64,000 nt of DNA, taken from Flavobacteriales bacterium (GTDB taxonomy: Bacteria > Bacteroidota > Bacteroidia > Flavobacteriales > Flavobacteriaceae). The stretch is from contig JAFLBS010000005.1 of assembly GCA_017303755.1 (NCBI GenBank), forward strand, positions 186,001-250,000. Direction: 5' to 3'. The position numbers and the translations under genes are program-made. The notes under the pieces were generated by a model. The model was not told the origin of the DNA and ran no database searches. It saw only the letters and a program-made list of their open reading frames with translations. Of this stretch, positions 33,586 to 42,614 are shown piece after piece (position 1 is the stretch's first letter; each line of letters begins with the position of its first letter).

Positions 33586-35199
33586 TTATTTTGCGTCTAC
33601 AATCTCCGTCAACACCTTAGCGTTTGTACTATTTGGCATGGTGATTTTTAATAATTGGGTTACTGTAGGAGCAATTTGTGTGATTTCTTTTCTATCGTTG
33701 GTTTTACCTCTTTTGATGTGCCATCCGAAGAAAATAATCGGCACGTGGGTATCATAAGTATAAGGCGAACCATGAGTTGTTCCAGTAGTTGAATATTCTA
33801 GATAACCAGGTTTGTAGACAAAATACAATTCGCCATTTTGCGTCGGATCATAGCCTTTTGAAACGTAATCCAATATAACATCGTTGCTTGTAGCAGAAAG
33901 GATTTCTTCTTCAGTATATACTCGTTTAACGTATTCTTTGGTGTATAAATAGTCTTTGAATGATTGTTTTACATTTGTTAAATTCAATCCTTTCGCTTTG
34001 ATTTTGTCTTTATCAAAATGAACATTAAAACTGGAATAATTCAAAATCAAATCATCGCCAAAAGTAGTTCTAGAAAACTCTTTTAAATCGCTTTCGACAT
34101 TCTTATAATTGATGCTATTCACTTCGTACTTGTGATCTTTTAAATACGTTGCATTTTCCGCACCAGCGTGATCTGCCGTTAGAAAAACAAGGTAATTTCC
34201 TTTTCCGACCGTTGTGTCTAAATAATTCAGAAACTCAGCAATAGTTTGATCCAAACGCAAATACGTATCCTGAATTTCGATGGAACGCGGACCAAAAGTA
34301 TGTCCGATGTAATCAGTAGAAGAAAAACTCAACGCTAGAAAATCGGTCACTGCATCTTTACCTAAATTTTCCTTTTCGATGGCACGTTTGGCAAAATCCA
34401 CAATCAAATTATTACCATACGGACTTACTCTCAAAACTCCAGCATCATTCTTATCCAACATTTCCTTCATATTATAAGGAAAGAAGGGTTGTTTTTTGTA
34501 TAATTGACCTTCGTATGGATTATCATCTGGAAGACTTTCGTTGTAGGTTTCTTTAGGTTTGAATAATTCCCAACCTTTTTGAGCATACGGAATGTAATTT
34601 TTTTCTTTATTGAAATCATCTACCCAAGAAGGTAAAGTGGTTCCGTAAAACGAACTTGAGATGAATTCACCTGTTTTGCAATACCAAAAAGCCCAGTCTG
34701 CAAAATGTCCAGCGGGCAGAATCGCACCACGATCTTTGATGCTAATTCCAATTACTTTTCCTTGAAAATTAGTTGACAATTTTAGCTCATCCGTCATTGT
34801 AGAACTTTGCAGATTTCTCGGTGACATTTTCCCTTCGGATTCTGTACCCGGAACCAAAGTAGTCGCTGAAGCATCATCGGTACAATACACATCTTTTTTT
34901 AATGTTCTGTGAAACCATTCGTTGCTTACAATTCCGTGAAGCGCTGGCGTTGTTCCAGTGTAAACCGAAGCATGACCTGGCGCAGTATAAGTTGGCATAT
35001 AATTATAATGTGCATTTTCAAAAGTATATCCTTGTTTCATCAATCGTTTGAAACCATTAGCAGAAAAATCATTTTGAAAACGGTACAAATACTCCATTTT
35101 CATTTGGTCGACAACGATTCCGACTACTAATTTTGGGCGTTCTTGTGCTTGTGTAAGGATGGAAAAAACGATGGTAGCAATCCAGATAAACTTTTTCAT
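33586..35199 (-). CDS. pafA: PafA-type alkaline phosphatase
   Basis: The product has 537 residues with a signal peptide (MKKFIWIATIVFSILTQAQ). Residues match the Elizabethkingia PafA active site with constant spacing: Asp31, nucleophile Thr72 (YTAPGHAS), Asn93, Lys154 and Arg156 (IKDRG), Asp295 and His299 (STDYIGH), Asp342-His343 (TADHAG) and a His in TTHGSP near the C-terminus. The Lys-x-Arg pair is what marks phosphomonoesterases of this subgroup. PafA is a periplasmic or exported, Ca-dependent phosphatase common in Bacteroidota. A TACTTTTG box lies at 35218-35225. Confidence 0.92.
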   Translation of the reverse strand: MKKFIWIATIVFSILTQAQERPKLVVGIVVDQMKMEYLYRFQNDFSANGFKRLMKQGYTFENAHYNYMPTYTAPGHASVYTGTTPALHGIVSNEWFHRTLKKDVYCTDDASATTLVPGTESEGKMSPRNLQSSTMTDELKLSTNFQGKVIGISIKDRGAILPAGHFADWAFWYCKTGEFISSSFYGTTLPSWVDDFNKEKNYIPYAQKGWELFKPKETYNESLPDDNPYEGQLYKKQPFFPYNMKEMLDKNDAGVLRVSPYGNNLIVDFAKRAIEKENLGKDAVTDFLALSFSSTDYIGHTFGPRSIEIQDTYLRLDQTIAEFLNYLDTTVGKGNYLVFLTADHAGAENATYLKDHKYEVNSINYKNVESDLKEFSRTTFGDDLILNYSSFNVHFDKDKIKAKGLNLTNVKQSFKDYLYTKEYVKRVYTEEEILSATSNDVILDYVSKGYDPTQNGELYFVYKPGYLEYSTTGTTHGSPYTYDTHVPIIFFGWHIKRGKTNDRKEITQIAPTVTQLLKITMPNSTNAKVLTEIVDAK

Positions 35200-35217
35200 T
35201 AGGATAAATTATTTGTA

Positions 35218-35225
35218 CAAAAGTA
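35218..35225 (-). promoter_or_regulatory. Candidate -7 box (TACTTTTG) for pafA
   Basis: Matches TAnnTTTG 18 bases upstream of the pafA ATG, giving a short leader. No TTG was found at the -33 distance, and no PHO-box-like repeats were noticed. Confidence 0.45.
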
Positions 35226-35405
35226 GTATTTTGAATGGGAATAGATGTGAAGAAATTGGTAAGATTCATGATAATTTAAAACGCAATTATTTGTTTTGCT
35301 TTTTAAACATATAGAAACATAGATTAATAAAAAACTTAAAAGGCATTCCATTTTCCATAGAAAATAACTGACTTAAAACATAGCTTTGAGTTAAAATCCA
35401 ATTCC

Positions 35406-36350
35406 TTAAAAACTAAAACCTTGCGTTTCATTTTTGGCTAGTTCGAATTCGTCCATCACTTCTTTTATAATGATTTCAACTGGTTTGATGTCGTGAATTA
35501 ATCCTGCAATCTGGCCAATTTCGAGTTCACCTTCTACTAAATCACCTTCAAACATGCCGCGTTTGGCACGGCGTTTACCTAATAAACTTTCTAAATCTTC
35601 TTTGGTTGGACATTTGGCGTATAACTCTTGAAGATCGTTGAAGAATTTATTTTTTATCAATCGAACTGGAGCCAATTCTTTTAAGGTTAATTGTGTATCA
35701 CCTTCAACCGTTTCTACTATTGTTTTTTTGAAATTATCGTGAGCAGAACTTTCGGTAGAGGCAGCAAAACGGCTTCCCATTTGAACACCATCGGCGCCAA
35801 GAACCATTGCGGCTAACATTCCGCGTCCTGTAGCGATTCCACCAGCAGCAATTAATGGGATTGTGATATTTTCACGCACCATTGGAATTAAAGTAAGTGT
35901 TGTTGTTTCTTCGCGACCGTTATGTCCTCCAGCTTCAAAACCTTCGGCAACGACCGCATCAACTCCGGCTTCTTGTGCTTTGAGAGCAAATTTAGAACTG
36001 CTTACCACATGAACTACCGTAATTCCATTTTCCTTTAAATAAGTCGTCCATGTTTTGGGATTTCCAGCAGAAGTGAACACAATTTTCACACCTTCTTCAA
36101 TGATGATTTGGATGATTTCTTCAATATTCGGGTACAACATCGGAACGTTGACACCAAAAGGTTTATCAGTTGCTTTTTTACATTTTTGAATGTGTTCGCG
36201 AAGCACATCGGGATACATCGAACCTGCGCCGATTAAGCCTAATCCGCCCGCATTACTAACTGCGCTTGCCAATTTGTAACCTGAATTCCAGATCATTCCG
36301 CCTTGAATAATTGGATATTGTATGTTGAAGAGTTGTGTAATTCTATTCAT
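35406..36350 (-). CDS. Nitronate monooxygenase / FabK-like flavoprotein
   Basis: The product has 314 residues. TIM-barrel FMN motifs: YPIIQGGMIW, SNAGGLGLIGAG, FGVNVPM, AEGFEAGGHNGRE with the His used as base or for FMN contact, AAGGIATGRGMLAAMVLGADGVQMGSRF. Both nitronate monooxygenases and FabK enoyl-ACP reductases share these. The residues after GGH (NGREETTTLTLIP) resemble FabK (GGHIGELTT-like), so a role in fatty-acid synthesis cannot be excluded. It lies 22 bases downstream of the T9SS subtilisin gene. Confidence 0.85.
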   Translation of the reverse strand: MNRITQLFNIQYPIIQGGMIWNSGYKLASAVSNAGGLGLIGAGSMYPDVLREHIQKCKKATDKPFGVNVPMLYPNIEEIIQIIIEEGVKIVFTSAGNPKTWTTYLKENGITVVHVVSSSKFALKAQEAGVDAVVAEGFEAGGHNGREETTTLTLIPMVRENITIPLIAAGGIATGRGMLAAMVLGADGVQMGSRFAASTESSAHDNFKKTIVETVEGDTQLTLKELAPVRLIKNKFFNDLQELYAKCPTKEDLESLLGKRRAKRGMFEGDLVEGELEIGQIAGLIHDIKPVEIIIKEVMDEFELAKNETQGFSF

Positions 36351-36372
36351 TGATGTTGAATCAATTTTGGCA

Positions 36373-37998
36373 TTAATTTTTTATGATTTTTCCTTGGTAA
36401 ACTTTATTAGAAGTTGAAATGGTGTACAAATAAACACCTGAATTGAGTCCGTCTAAGGAAATTGTTTGGACTGGATTTTCTATTGAATTTGTAAGTACCA
36501 ATTGACCTAAACTGTTGTACATCTTAATTGAATTACCAACAAAATTAGCTGGGCTTACCATTGTTATAGTTGAAGTTGTAGGATTGGGAAAAACCTGATA
36601 ATTTTCGATTTCAACCTCATCAACAGAAAGCAATGCACTTTGAAGAGCGGATTGAAAATCGGGAATTCCATAACCAAATTGGTCGTTAGGATTATTGAAT
36701 CTATCTGCTGATTGTTTAATAAAATCAACCACTTGCTGATTGGTTAAACTTGGAACAGCACTCCAAAAACTAGCTACCATTCCGGCCATAATCGGACACG
36801 AAAAAGAAGTTCCACTTGCGGTTTGGATAGCTCCAGAAGTATTGGCTACCGTCGCTGCTTGACCTTTTGCCATCACTTCGGGTTTGATTCTGTTTTCATA
36901 ACCTGGACCAACTGAGCTAAATGTCGCAAAAGTTTCATCAAATTTAACAGCACCTACTGCTAAAACATTGGTTGCCTCGGCTGGAACACCAATGTGATTG
37001 AATGGTTCAGGGTTTCCTCCAGAATTTCCAGCACTTGCCACTACAATCATTCCTTTACTAAAAGCTATATTGGCTCCTTTTGATGCGAAAGCCTCATTTC
37101 CGGTCATATTGGTATACACATGACTGTAATTCGGATTATCATAAACGTAATATCCTAAAGAAGTAGAAATGATGTCAGCGCCTAATCGATCAGCCTCTTC
37201 TGCCGCTTCTACCCAATAACTTTCTTCCACTGGATTTTCATCGGCTACATCTTCAGTCACAAAAAGATAATACTGAGCATCAGGTGCTGTTCCTACTAAT
37301 TGACCATCTACAAAACCACCCATACAAGACAGTGTCATGGTTCCATGATTGTGTAATGAATACACATCTTCATTTTGGCTGACATAATTGTATCCACCAA
37401 GAATCAAATTATTATCGAATAAACGTTGAAAAGGTGTAGTTGAATTCACATTGGTAAAACCTGAATCAAGAACAGCAATAATTTTTCCTGCTCCGGTATA
37501 ATTGGCTTGATGCAACAAATGACCGTTGAGCATTTCAATCTGGTTTTGTGAATTTCCATAATTGAAATTTTCAGATACATCTAAGGTTTTATTTACTGGA
37601 TTTATAGGTTTTGGTGTTCTTATTTTACCAGAAGTATTCAAAGCATCGTCGGCAAACACAATAGTATCAACGAAAGATAATTCAGACAGAGTAGTGATAC
37701 TGTTTACATTTCCTCTGACATGGACACAATTCAACCATTTTGATTTGGCTTTTACGGTTATTCCTTCGTAAGCGGCAACTTGATCAATGTAGGCTTGTTC
37801 AATTGGAGCATCGTTGATATTCAGCGCAATACCCTGAGCAGTTCTGCGATCCAATGCCCTTTGAGTAAGCATTTCCAGCGGGTTGTCTAAGTAGAATTGA
37901 GCGTTTGGTTTATCAGTAAAATAAACCCAAGCCTCTTCATCTTGGGAAAAAGAAGCCAACGGAACAATCAGAAACAATAAATAGTACATTTTTTTCAT
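36373..37998 (-). CDS. Subtilisin-like S8 protease secreted by T9SS
   Basis: The product has 541 residues. Signal peptide MKKMYYLLFLIVPLASFSQ; a propeptide to about 145; catalytic Asp178 (AVLDSGF), His218 (NHGTMTLS), oxyanion Asn325 (SAGNSGG) and Ser398 (GTSFSCPIMAG). The last 75 residues are a type A T9SS sorting domain (VFPNPTTSTITM, NSLGQLVLTNS, LNSGVYLYTI, ending KIIKN). The protein is therefore exported and probably surface-attached or released. It is cotranscribed with the downstream nitronate monooxygenase-like gene by spacing. Confidence 0.94.
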   Translation of the reverse strand: MKKMYYLLFLIVPLASFSQDEEAWVYFTDKPNAQFYLDNPLEMLTQRALDRRTAQGIALNINDAPIEQAYIDQVAAYEGITVKAKSKWLNCVHVRGNVNSITTLSELSFVDTIVFADDALNTSGKIRTPKPINPVNKTLDVSENFNYGNSQNQIEMLNGHLLHQANYTGAGKIIAVLDSGFTNVNSTTPFQRLFDNNLILGGYNYVSQNEDVYSLHNHGTMTLSCMGGFVDGQLVGTAPDAQYYLFVTEDVADENPVEESYWVEAAEEADRLGADIISTSLGYYVYDNPNYSHVYTNMTGNEAFASKGANIAFSKGMIVVASAGNSGGNPEPFNHIGVPAEATNVLAVGAVKFDETFATFSSVGPGYENRIKPEVMAKGQAATVANTSGAIQTASGTSFSCPIMAGMVASFWSAVPSLTNQQVVDFIKQSADRFNNPNDQFGYGIPDFQSALQSALLSVDEVEIENYQVFPNPTTSTITMVSPANFVGNSIKMYNSLGQLVLTNSIENPVQTISLDGLNSGVYLYTISTSNKVYQGKIIKN

Positions 37999-38056
37999 AG
38001 CATTTTCAATTTGGATTCATCAAAAATACGAAAAAAAGATATTCAAAAACAGTACA

Positions 38057-39244
38057 TTAAGAGATTACTCCTGAGCCAATTAGTTCATCATTGATATTCC
38101 ACGCTACAAACTGACCTTCGGTTATGGCCGATTGAGGTTCTTCAAACTCAACGTACAAACCACTTTCAAATTGGTATAAAGTTGCTTTTTGGAGTTCTTG
38201 ACGGTAGCGAATACGAGCTATAACGTTCATCGTTTCACCATTTTTCAAAGCTAAATCTTGGCGAATCCAATGAATTTCAGAAGGTTGAATACGCAATGCT
38301 TTTCGGAACAAACCCGGATGATGATGACCTTGACCCGTGTAAATTTCGTTATTCTTAACATCCGTAGCGATAATGAATAAAGCTTCTTTAGTTCCACCCA
38401 CATTCAACCCTTTTCGTTGACCAATAGTAAAATAATGTGCACCTTGATGTTGTCCTACTTTTTTACCCATTTCTGGAGTGTAGTGAATTGGTTTTGATAA
38501 AAACTCCAACTCTTCCTCTTTTGAATTGAAAATTGGTTTTTCTTGTGAATAAATTGGATGATTGGCATCAATTTCGAAAATGTTTCCTTCTTTAGGTTGT
38601 AGTTGTTGTTGCAAAAATTCGGGTAAGCGTACTTTTCCGATAAAGCACAATCCTTGAGAATCTTTCTTTTCAGCCGTAACTAAATCGAGTTTCATGGCAA
38701 TTTCGCGCACTTGTGGTTTGGTCAATTCACCAATCGGGAAAAGAGCTTTACTCAATTGTTCTTGTGATAATTGACATAAAAAATACGATTGATCTTTGTT
38801 ATCGTCTTTTCCTGCAAGCAATTGAAATATTTTTTCACCGTCAACTTCGATTTCACCTTTTCGGCAATAATGACCCGTTGCCACATAATCGGCTCCTAAA
38901 CTCAAGGCGATTTTCATGAACACATCAAATTTGATCTCGCGATTGCAAAGTACATCAGGATTAGGAGTTCTTCCTTGTTCGTATTCGTTGAACATATAAT
39001 TGACGATTCGCTCTTTATATTGTTCACTTAAATCGACGGTTTGAAACGGAATTCCGAGTTTTTCAGCCACTAAAAGTGCGTCATTACTGTCTTCTAGCCA
39101 TGGACATTCGTTGGAAATAGTCACCGAATCATCGTGCCAATTCTTCATAAAAAGTCCGATTACTTCATAACCTTGCTCTTTTAAAAGATAAGCTGCAACA
39201 CTTGAATCAACACCACCAGAAAGTCCGACTATAACCCGTTTCAT
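38057..39244 (-). CDS. mnmA: tRNA-specific 2-thiouridylase MnmA
   Basis: The product has 395 residues. It thiolates U34 of Lys, Glu and Gln tRNAs. Seen: PP-loop [37 protein letters not shown] with the first catalytic Cys, TGHYCR, DQSYFL, and [10 protein letters not shown] with the second Cys, followed by the beta-barrel C-terminal domain ([17 protein letters not shown]). Length is slightly above E. coli MnmA, normal for Bacteroidota. Confidence 0.97.
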   Translation of the reverse strand: MKRVIVGLSGGVDSSVAAYLLKEQGYEVIGLFMKNWHDDSVTISNECPWLEDSNDALLVAEKLGIPFQTVDLSEQYKERIVNYMFNEYEQGRTPNPDVLCNREIKFDVFMKIALSLGADYVATGHYCRKGEIEVDGEKIFQLLAGKDDNKDQSYFLCQLSQEQLSKALFPIGELTKPQVREIAMKLDLVTAEKKDSQGLCFIGKVRLPEFLQQQLQPKEGNIFEIDANHPIYSQEKPIFNSKEEELEFLSKPIHYTPEMGKKVGQHQGAHYFTIGQRKGLNVGGTKEALFIIATDVKNNEIYTGQGHHHPGLFRKALRIQPSEIHWIRQDLALKNGETMNVIARIRYRQELQKATLYQFESGLYVEFEEPQSAITEGQFVAWNINDELIGSGVIS

Positions 39245-39279
39245 TTTAATTTTTTTGCAAAATTACATTAAATAATAAA

Positions 39280-39317
39280 AAAAGGTATACGCTTTTGATT
39301 ATAAAAACATATACCTT
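39280..39317 (-). terminator. Terminator of the MORN/YwqK-like gene
   Basis: On the minus strand AAGGTATA (39317-39310) pairs with TATACCTT (39289-39282), followed by a T run. The loop contains a further TTTT/AAAA pairing. It lies just before the mnmA start. Confidence 0.75.
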
Positions 39318-39338
39318 GGTAAATTCTATTTATCGAAA

Positions 39339-40046
39339 TTATTCTGTTGGTTCTTTGGTGACTTTTTTCTTCACAAACTTTTTCCCTTGCAGATTCATGT
39401 TCTTTTTCACCATTTTACCATTTTCTAAAAACTCCCAAATTCCGGTTTTCTTTCCATTAGTAAAAACTCCTTTTGCTGTAACTACATTATCTGGATTTCT
39501 AAAAATAGCTTGTCCGTGGTAGAGATTATTTTTATACGCTGCTTCTTCAAGGATGATTCCATTTTCGGCGTATTTTTTATATACACCTTCTTTTTTTCCA
39601 TTCTTATAAGTAGTTTCTTCTGCAATTGCGCCTTCTTTGTAAAATACTTTTCTGATTCCTTCTAACTTCCCTTTGACATAGGTTTCGGTTGTCATTATCG
39701 ATGGTGAATCAAAATGATAGTACTTCCATTCTCCTTCATACACTTTATTGATTAATTTTCCTTCACTTACTTTAAATCCTTTCTGATTGTAAAAAATAGT
39801 GTAACACGAATTGTCTTTAGCGTTGAATTCACGTGTCGCAATTACAGTATTGGCTTTGGTATCGTCGAAGAATTTAAACGTTCCGACTTCTTTACCGTGC
39901 TCAAAATTACCTTCATAACGCAGTCGTTTTGATCCTTCATGATAGCCTTTCCACAAACCGTGTTTCTGACCTTTATCATCTAATTGATTGATGTCTTGAG
40001 CGTTTAAATTAAAAACTACTAAAAATAATAGTACTGCGATTCTCAT
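39339..40046 (-). CDS. MORN-repeat / YwqK-like secreted protein
   Basis: The product has 235 residues: a signal peptide (MRIAVLLFLVVFNLNAQ) and at least six MORN-like beta-hairpins of the pattern Y-x-x-G-x-x-x-G-x-x-x-x-Y/F (GLWKGYHEGSKRLRYEGNF, YKNGKKEGVYKKYAENG, FTNGKKTGIWEFLENGK). Databases call such proteins YwqK antitoxin-like, but there is no toxin gene adjacent and a secretion signal argues against an antitoxin role. The C-terminal 20 residues are basic. Confidence 0.82.
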   Translation of the reverse strand: MRIAVLLFLVVFNLNAQDINQLDDKGQKHGLWKGYHEGSKRLRYEGNFEHGKEVGTFKFFDDTKANTVIATREFNAKDNSCYTIFYNQKGFKVSEGKLINKVYEGEWKYYHFDSPSIMTTETYVKGKLEGIRKVFYKEGAIAEETTYKNGKKEGVYKKYAENGIILEEAAYKNNLYHGQAIFRNPDNVVTAKGVFTNGKKTGIWEFLENGKMVKKNMNLQGKKFVKKKVTKEPTE

Positions 40047-40339
40047 AAAACTGTTTTGAATTACTATAACTACAACTTGATTGATTTATTGTAGCAAATG
40101 TAATTCCAATTTCACATTAATTTTCACTATTTTAAGAAAAAAACTACTAAATAACGTTGTTAAATATATATTAAAAGCAGTTTTTTTGTTTAACATTTAT
40201 TTAAAAAATCAAAACAAAACAGAGGTTTTTCAATACAAAATGGTTAAACAAATGTGTTAAAATACAATTTGTTAGAATTTTTGTTTAATTTTTTGTCGTT
40301 ATCTTTAAACAAAATAATAACAAATAAAACAAAAAAACT

Positions 40340-41341
40340 ATGAAAACAATCAATTTAAAAATGTTCGCACTGATTGCGATTTTGACATTTGGATTTACAT
40401 CATGCGATGATGATGACACAACAACTGCACCTGTAGACAATACTATAACAGGAATTGCCTCAAGAGATTCAAATTTGACAAGTTTAGTTGCTGCACTAGA
40501 TAGAGCAGGACTTGTAAGTACATTACAAGGTACAGGACCTTACACCGTTTTTGCCCCAACAAATGCTGCCTTCACAACCTTTTTACAACAAAATGGTTTT
40601 GCAAATTTAGAAGCTGTACCCGTTGCCACTCTCAAAGAAATTCTTTTGAACCATGTTGTAAGTGGAGCTGTTCAGTCAACAGGTTTAACAAACAATACAT
40701 ATATAAAAACTTTAGGAAAAGGGTCAGCATCTGCTACTAATACCTTAAGTATGTATGTAAACACAACAAGTGGTGTAAGATTGAATGGTGTTTCATCTGT
40801 AATAACTACTACTCCTGGAGGAACTTTCAACATTATAGCAACTAATGGAGTTATCCATGTTGTTGATGCAGTAATAGGTTTACCAACAATAGTAACACAT
40901 GCTGCTGCTAATCCTAATTTTTCAACTTTAGCTACTGTTGTAACGAGTACTGCGACAAACGGAAATGGTTTTGGCGATCAGACTGCAGTTGCTGCTGCTT
41001 TGTCAGATGCAACTACTAAAACCGTTTTCGCTCCAACGAATGCTGCATTTACAGCCGCTACAACAGGTTCAGGCTTTGCGGTAGGAGCTACTCCAGCACA
41101 AGTGACAAAAGTGCTACAATATCACGTTACTACTGCAGGAAATGTATTAGCCTCAGCACTAACTAATGGGCAAGTTATTCCAACAATCACTTCTCCTGTT
41201 CAGAATCTTACCATCAATTTAACGGGTGGTGCAAAAATTAATGATACAACTACGACACCAAGTAACATTATAATTACTGATGTTCAATGCAGTAATGGTG
41301 TTATTCATGCTGTAGATAAAGTATTACAACCATCATTGTAA
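40340..41341 (+). CDS. Lipoprotein with two fasciclin (FAS1) domains, copy 1
   Basis: The product has 333 residues. N-terminus with lipobox ending FTSC, followed by DDDD, an acidic stretch like the export signals of surface lipoproteins in Bacteroidota. Two FAS1 domains (about 35-180 and 180-333) each show the H1 motif (YTVFAPTNAAFTTF, KTVFAPTNAAFTAA) and the H2-like end NGVIHVVDAVI / NGVIHAVDKVL. FAS1 domains mediate adhesion. A terminator separates it from a second FAS1 lipoprotein gene, evidently a paralogue. Confidence 0.93.
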   Translation: MKTINLKMFALIAILTFGFTSCDDDDTTTAPVDNTITGIASRDSNLTSLVAALDRAGLVSTLQGTGPYTVFAPTNAAFTTFLQQNGFANLEAVPVATLKEILLNHVVSGAVQSTGLTNNTYIKTLGKGSASATNTLSMYVNTTSGVRLNGVSSVITTTPGGTFNIIATNGVIHVVDAVIGLPTIVTHAAANPNFSTLATVVTSTATNGNGFGDQTAVAAALSDATTKTVFAPTNAAFTAATTGSGFAVGATPAQVTKVLQYHVTTAGNVLASALTNGQVIPTITSPVQNLTINLTGGAKINDTTTTPSNIIITDVQCSNGVIHAVDKVLQPSL

Positions 41342-41400
41342 AAAGTTAAGTTGGGATGATTTCCACATCCTAGTTTATTGATTATTTGGTTTGTTTAGGG

Positions 41401-41432
41401 AGACTCTCATTAACTTGAGAGTCTTTTTTTTC
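41401..41432 (+). terminator. Terminator after the first FAS1 gene
   Basis: AGACTCTCA (41401-41409) pairs with TGAGAGTCT (41416-41424), then eight T residues. Confidence 0.9.
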
Positions 41433-41505
41433 TGAAAAAAGTAAAAAACAGCACATTAATTTTAAATATTTTTAGACAGATTAATACTGTTAATTTGACA
41501 AGCCT

Positions 41506-41538
41506 TTGAAATGTATTTCACAATATTTTATATATTTG
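41506..41538 (+). promoter_or_regulatory. Promoter of the second FAS1 gene (TTG-N22-TATATTTG)
   Basis: TTG at 41506-41508 and TATATTTG at 41531-41538 with a 22-base spacer match the flavobacterial consensus. The leader would be about 35 bases. The separate promoter and the upstream terminator show that the two FAS1 genes are independently transcribed. Confidence 0.65.
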
Positions 41539-41575
41539 CCTCATAATTGATTATTTAACAATAAAACTATTCATT

Positions 41576-42547
41576 ATGAACCTACTAAAAAATAAAATTT
41601 TACTTATTCTTTTTGTAAGTATTAGTGTATTTACTTCTTGTGATATGGAAGATGATGCTAATGCAAAAAAAGATACTTTGAACGGATTAGTTTCTGATAA
41701 CGATGATTTTGATTCACTACAAAAAGCATTAGAAGTTACCGATTTAAGTTCAACTTTAAGCGGAACAGAAACGTTTACTTTATTCGCCCCAACCGATACA
41801 GCTTTTGAAAATTTTTTAGCAGAAAATAATTTTGCTACAATCGAAGAAGTTCCAACAAGTGTTCTGAGACAAATCCTTTTAAATCATCTTGTTGCTGGAA
41901 AAATCAAGCAAGAAGATTTACCAATTAATGCCTACATCAACTCACAAGCAACTGGATTTGCCTCTAATTCTGCTAATTTGAGTATGTATTTCAGAAATGT
42001 TAGTGGTGAAACTGAAATTAATGGTATAGCTACAGTTACCAATGGTAATATTTATGCTTCTAACGGAGTAATTCATAAAGTGAATGCTGTTCTTAAATTG
42101 CCTACAATTATTGATCACATCATTGCCAATCCAAATTTATCAACGCTTTCAACTGCATTAGAATCGAATGATCAATTTGATTTTATTGCTGAATTGTCAA
42201 GTGTTAATAATGGTCCTTACACTATGATTGCCCCAATGAATACGGCTTTTTCATCTTTATTAGTTGAATTAGACCAACCCAACTTAGCCGCTATTGGAAA
42301 CAGTACATTAGCTCAAGTTTTAAAATACCATTTTGTGATTACAACCAATGCTTTCTCTTCGTCATTAACTGATGGAACATCAATAAGCACTTACGCTGGT
42401 GATTCGTTCTCTATTCAATCAACACCTGCAAATTTCAGAATTGTTGACATAAACGATCGCTTATCCAATATAACAACTAGAGACATTCAGTGTTACAACG
42501 GAATGATTCACATGGTGGATAGAGTTCTTCTTCCAAATTTAGATTAA
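41576..42547 (+). CDS. Lipoprotein with two fasciclin (FAS1) domains, copy 2
   Basis: The product has 323 residues. Lipobox FTSCDMEDD, then two FAS1 domains with ETFTLFAPTDTAFENF ... NGVIHKVNAVL and GPYTMIAPMNTAFSSL ... NGMIHMVDRVL. It shares domain order and length with the preceding gene but many residues differ, indicating an old tandem duplication. It probably works at the cell surface in adhesion. Confidence 0.92.
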   Translation: MNLLKNKILLILFVSISVFTSCDMEDDANAKKDTLNGLVSDNDDFDSLQKALEVTDLSSTLSGTETFTLFAPTDTAFENFLAENNFATIEEVPTSVLRQILLNHLVAGKIKQEDLPINAYINSQATGFASNSANLSMYFRNVSGETEINGIATVTNGNIYASNGVIHKVNAVLKLPTIIDHIIANPNLSTLSTALESNDQFDFIAELSSVNNGPYTMIAPMNTAFSSLLVELDQPNLAAIGNSTLAQVLKYHFVITTNAFSSSLTDGTSISTYAGDSFSIQSTPANFRIVDINDRLSNITTRDIQCYNGMIHMVDRVLLPNLD

Positions 42548-42570
42548 GAAATCAATATTTTATTCCATAA

Positions 42571-42602
42571 AAAAAGTCCCGAAGTTATTCGGGACTTTTT
42601 AT
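42571..42602. terminator. Bidirectional terminator between FAS1 gene 2 and yidC
   Basis: AAAAAGTCCCGAA (42571-42583) pairs perfectly with TTCGGGACTTTTT (42588-42600) around a four-base loop. It serves both convergent genes. Confidence 0.92.
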
Positions 42603-42614
42603 TTATACTACTAA

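Noticed and set aside
39339-40046. Toxin-antitoxin module suggested by YwqK similarity
   Set aside because: The protein has a signal peptide and MORN-like repeats and no toxin gene adjoins it.
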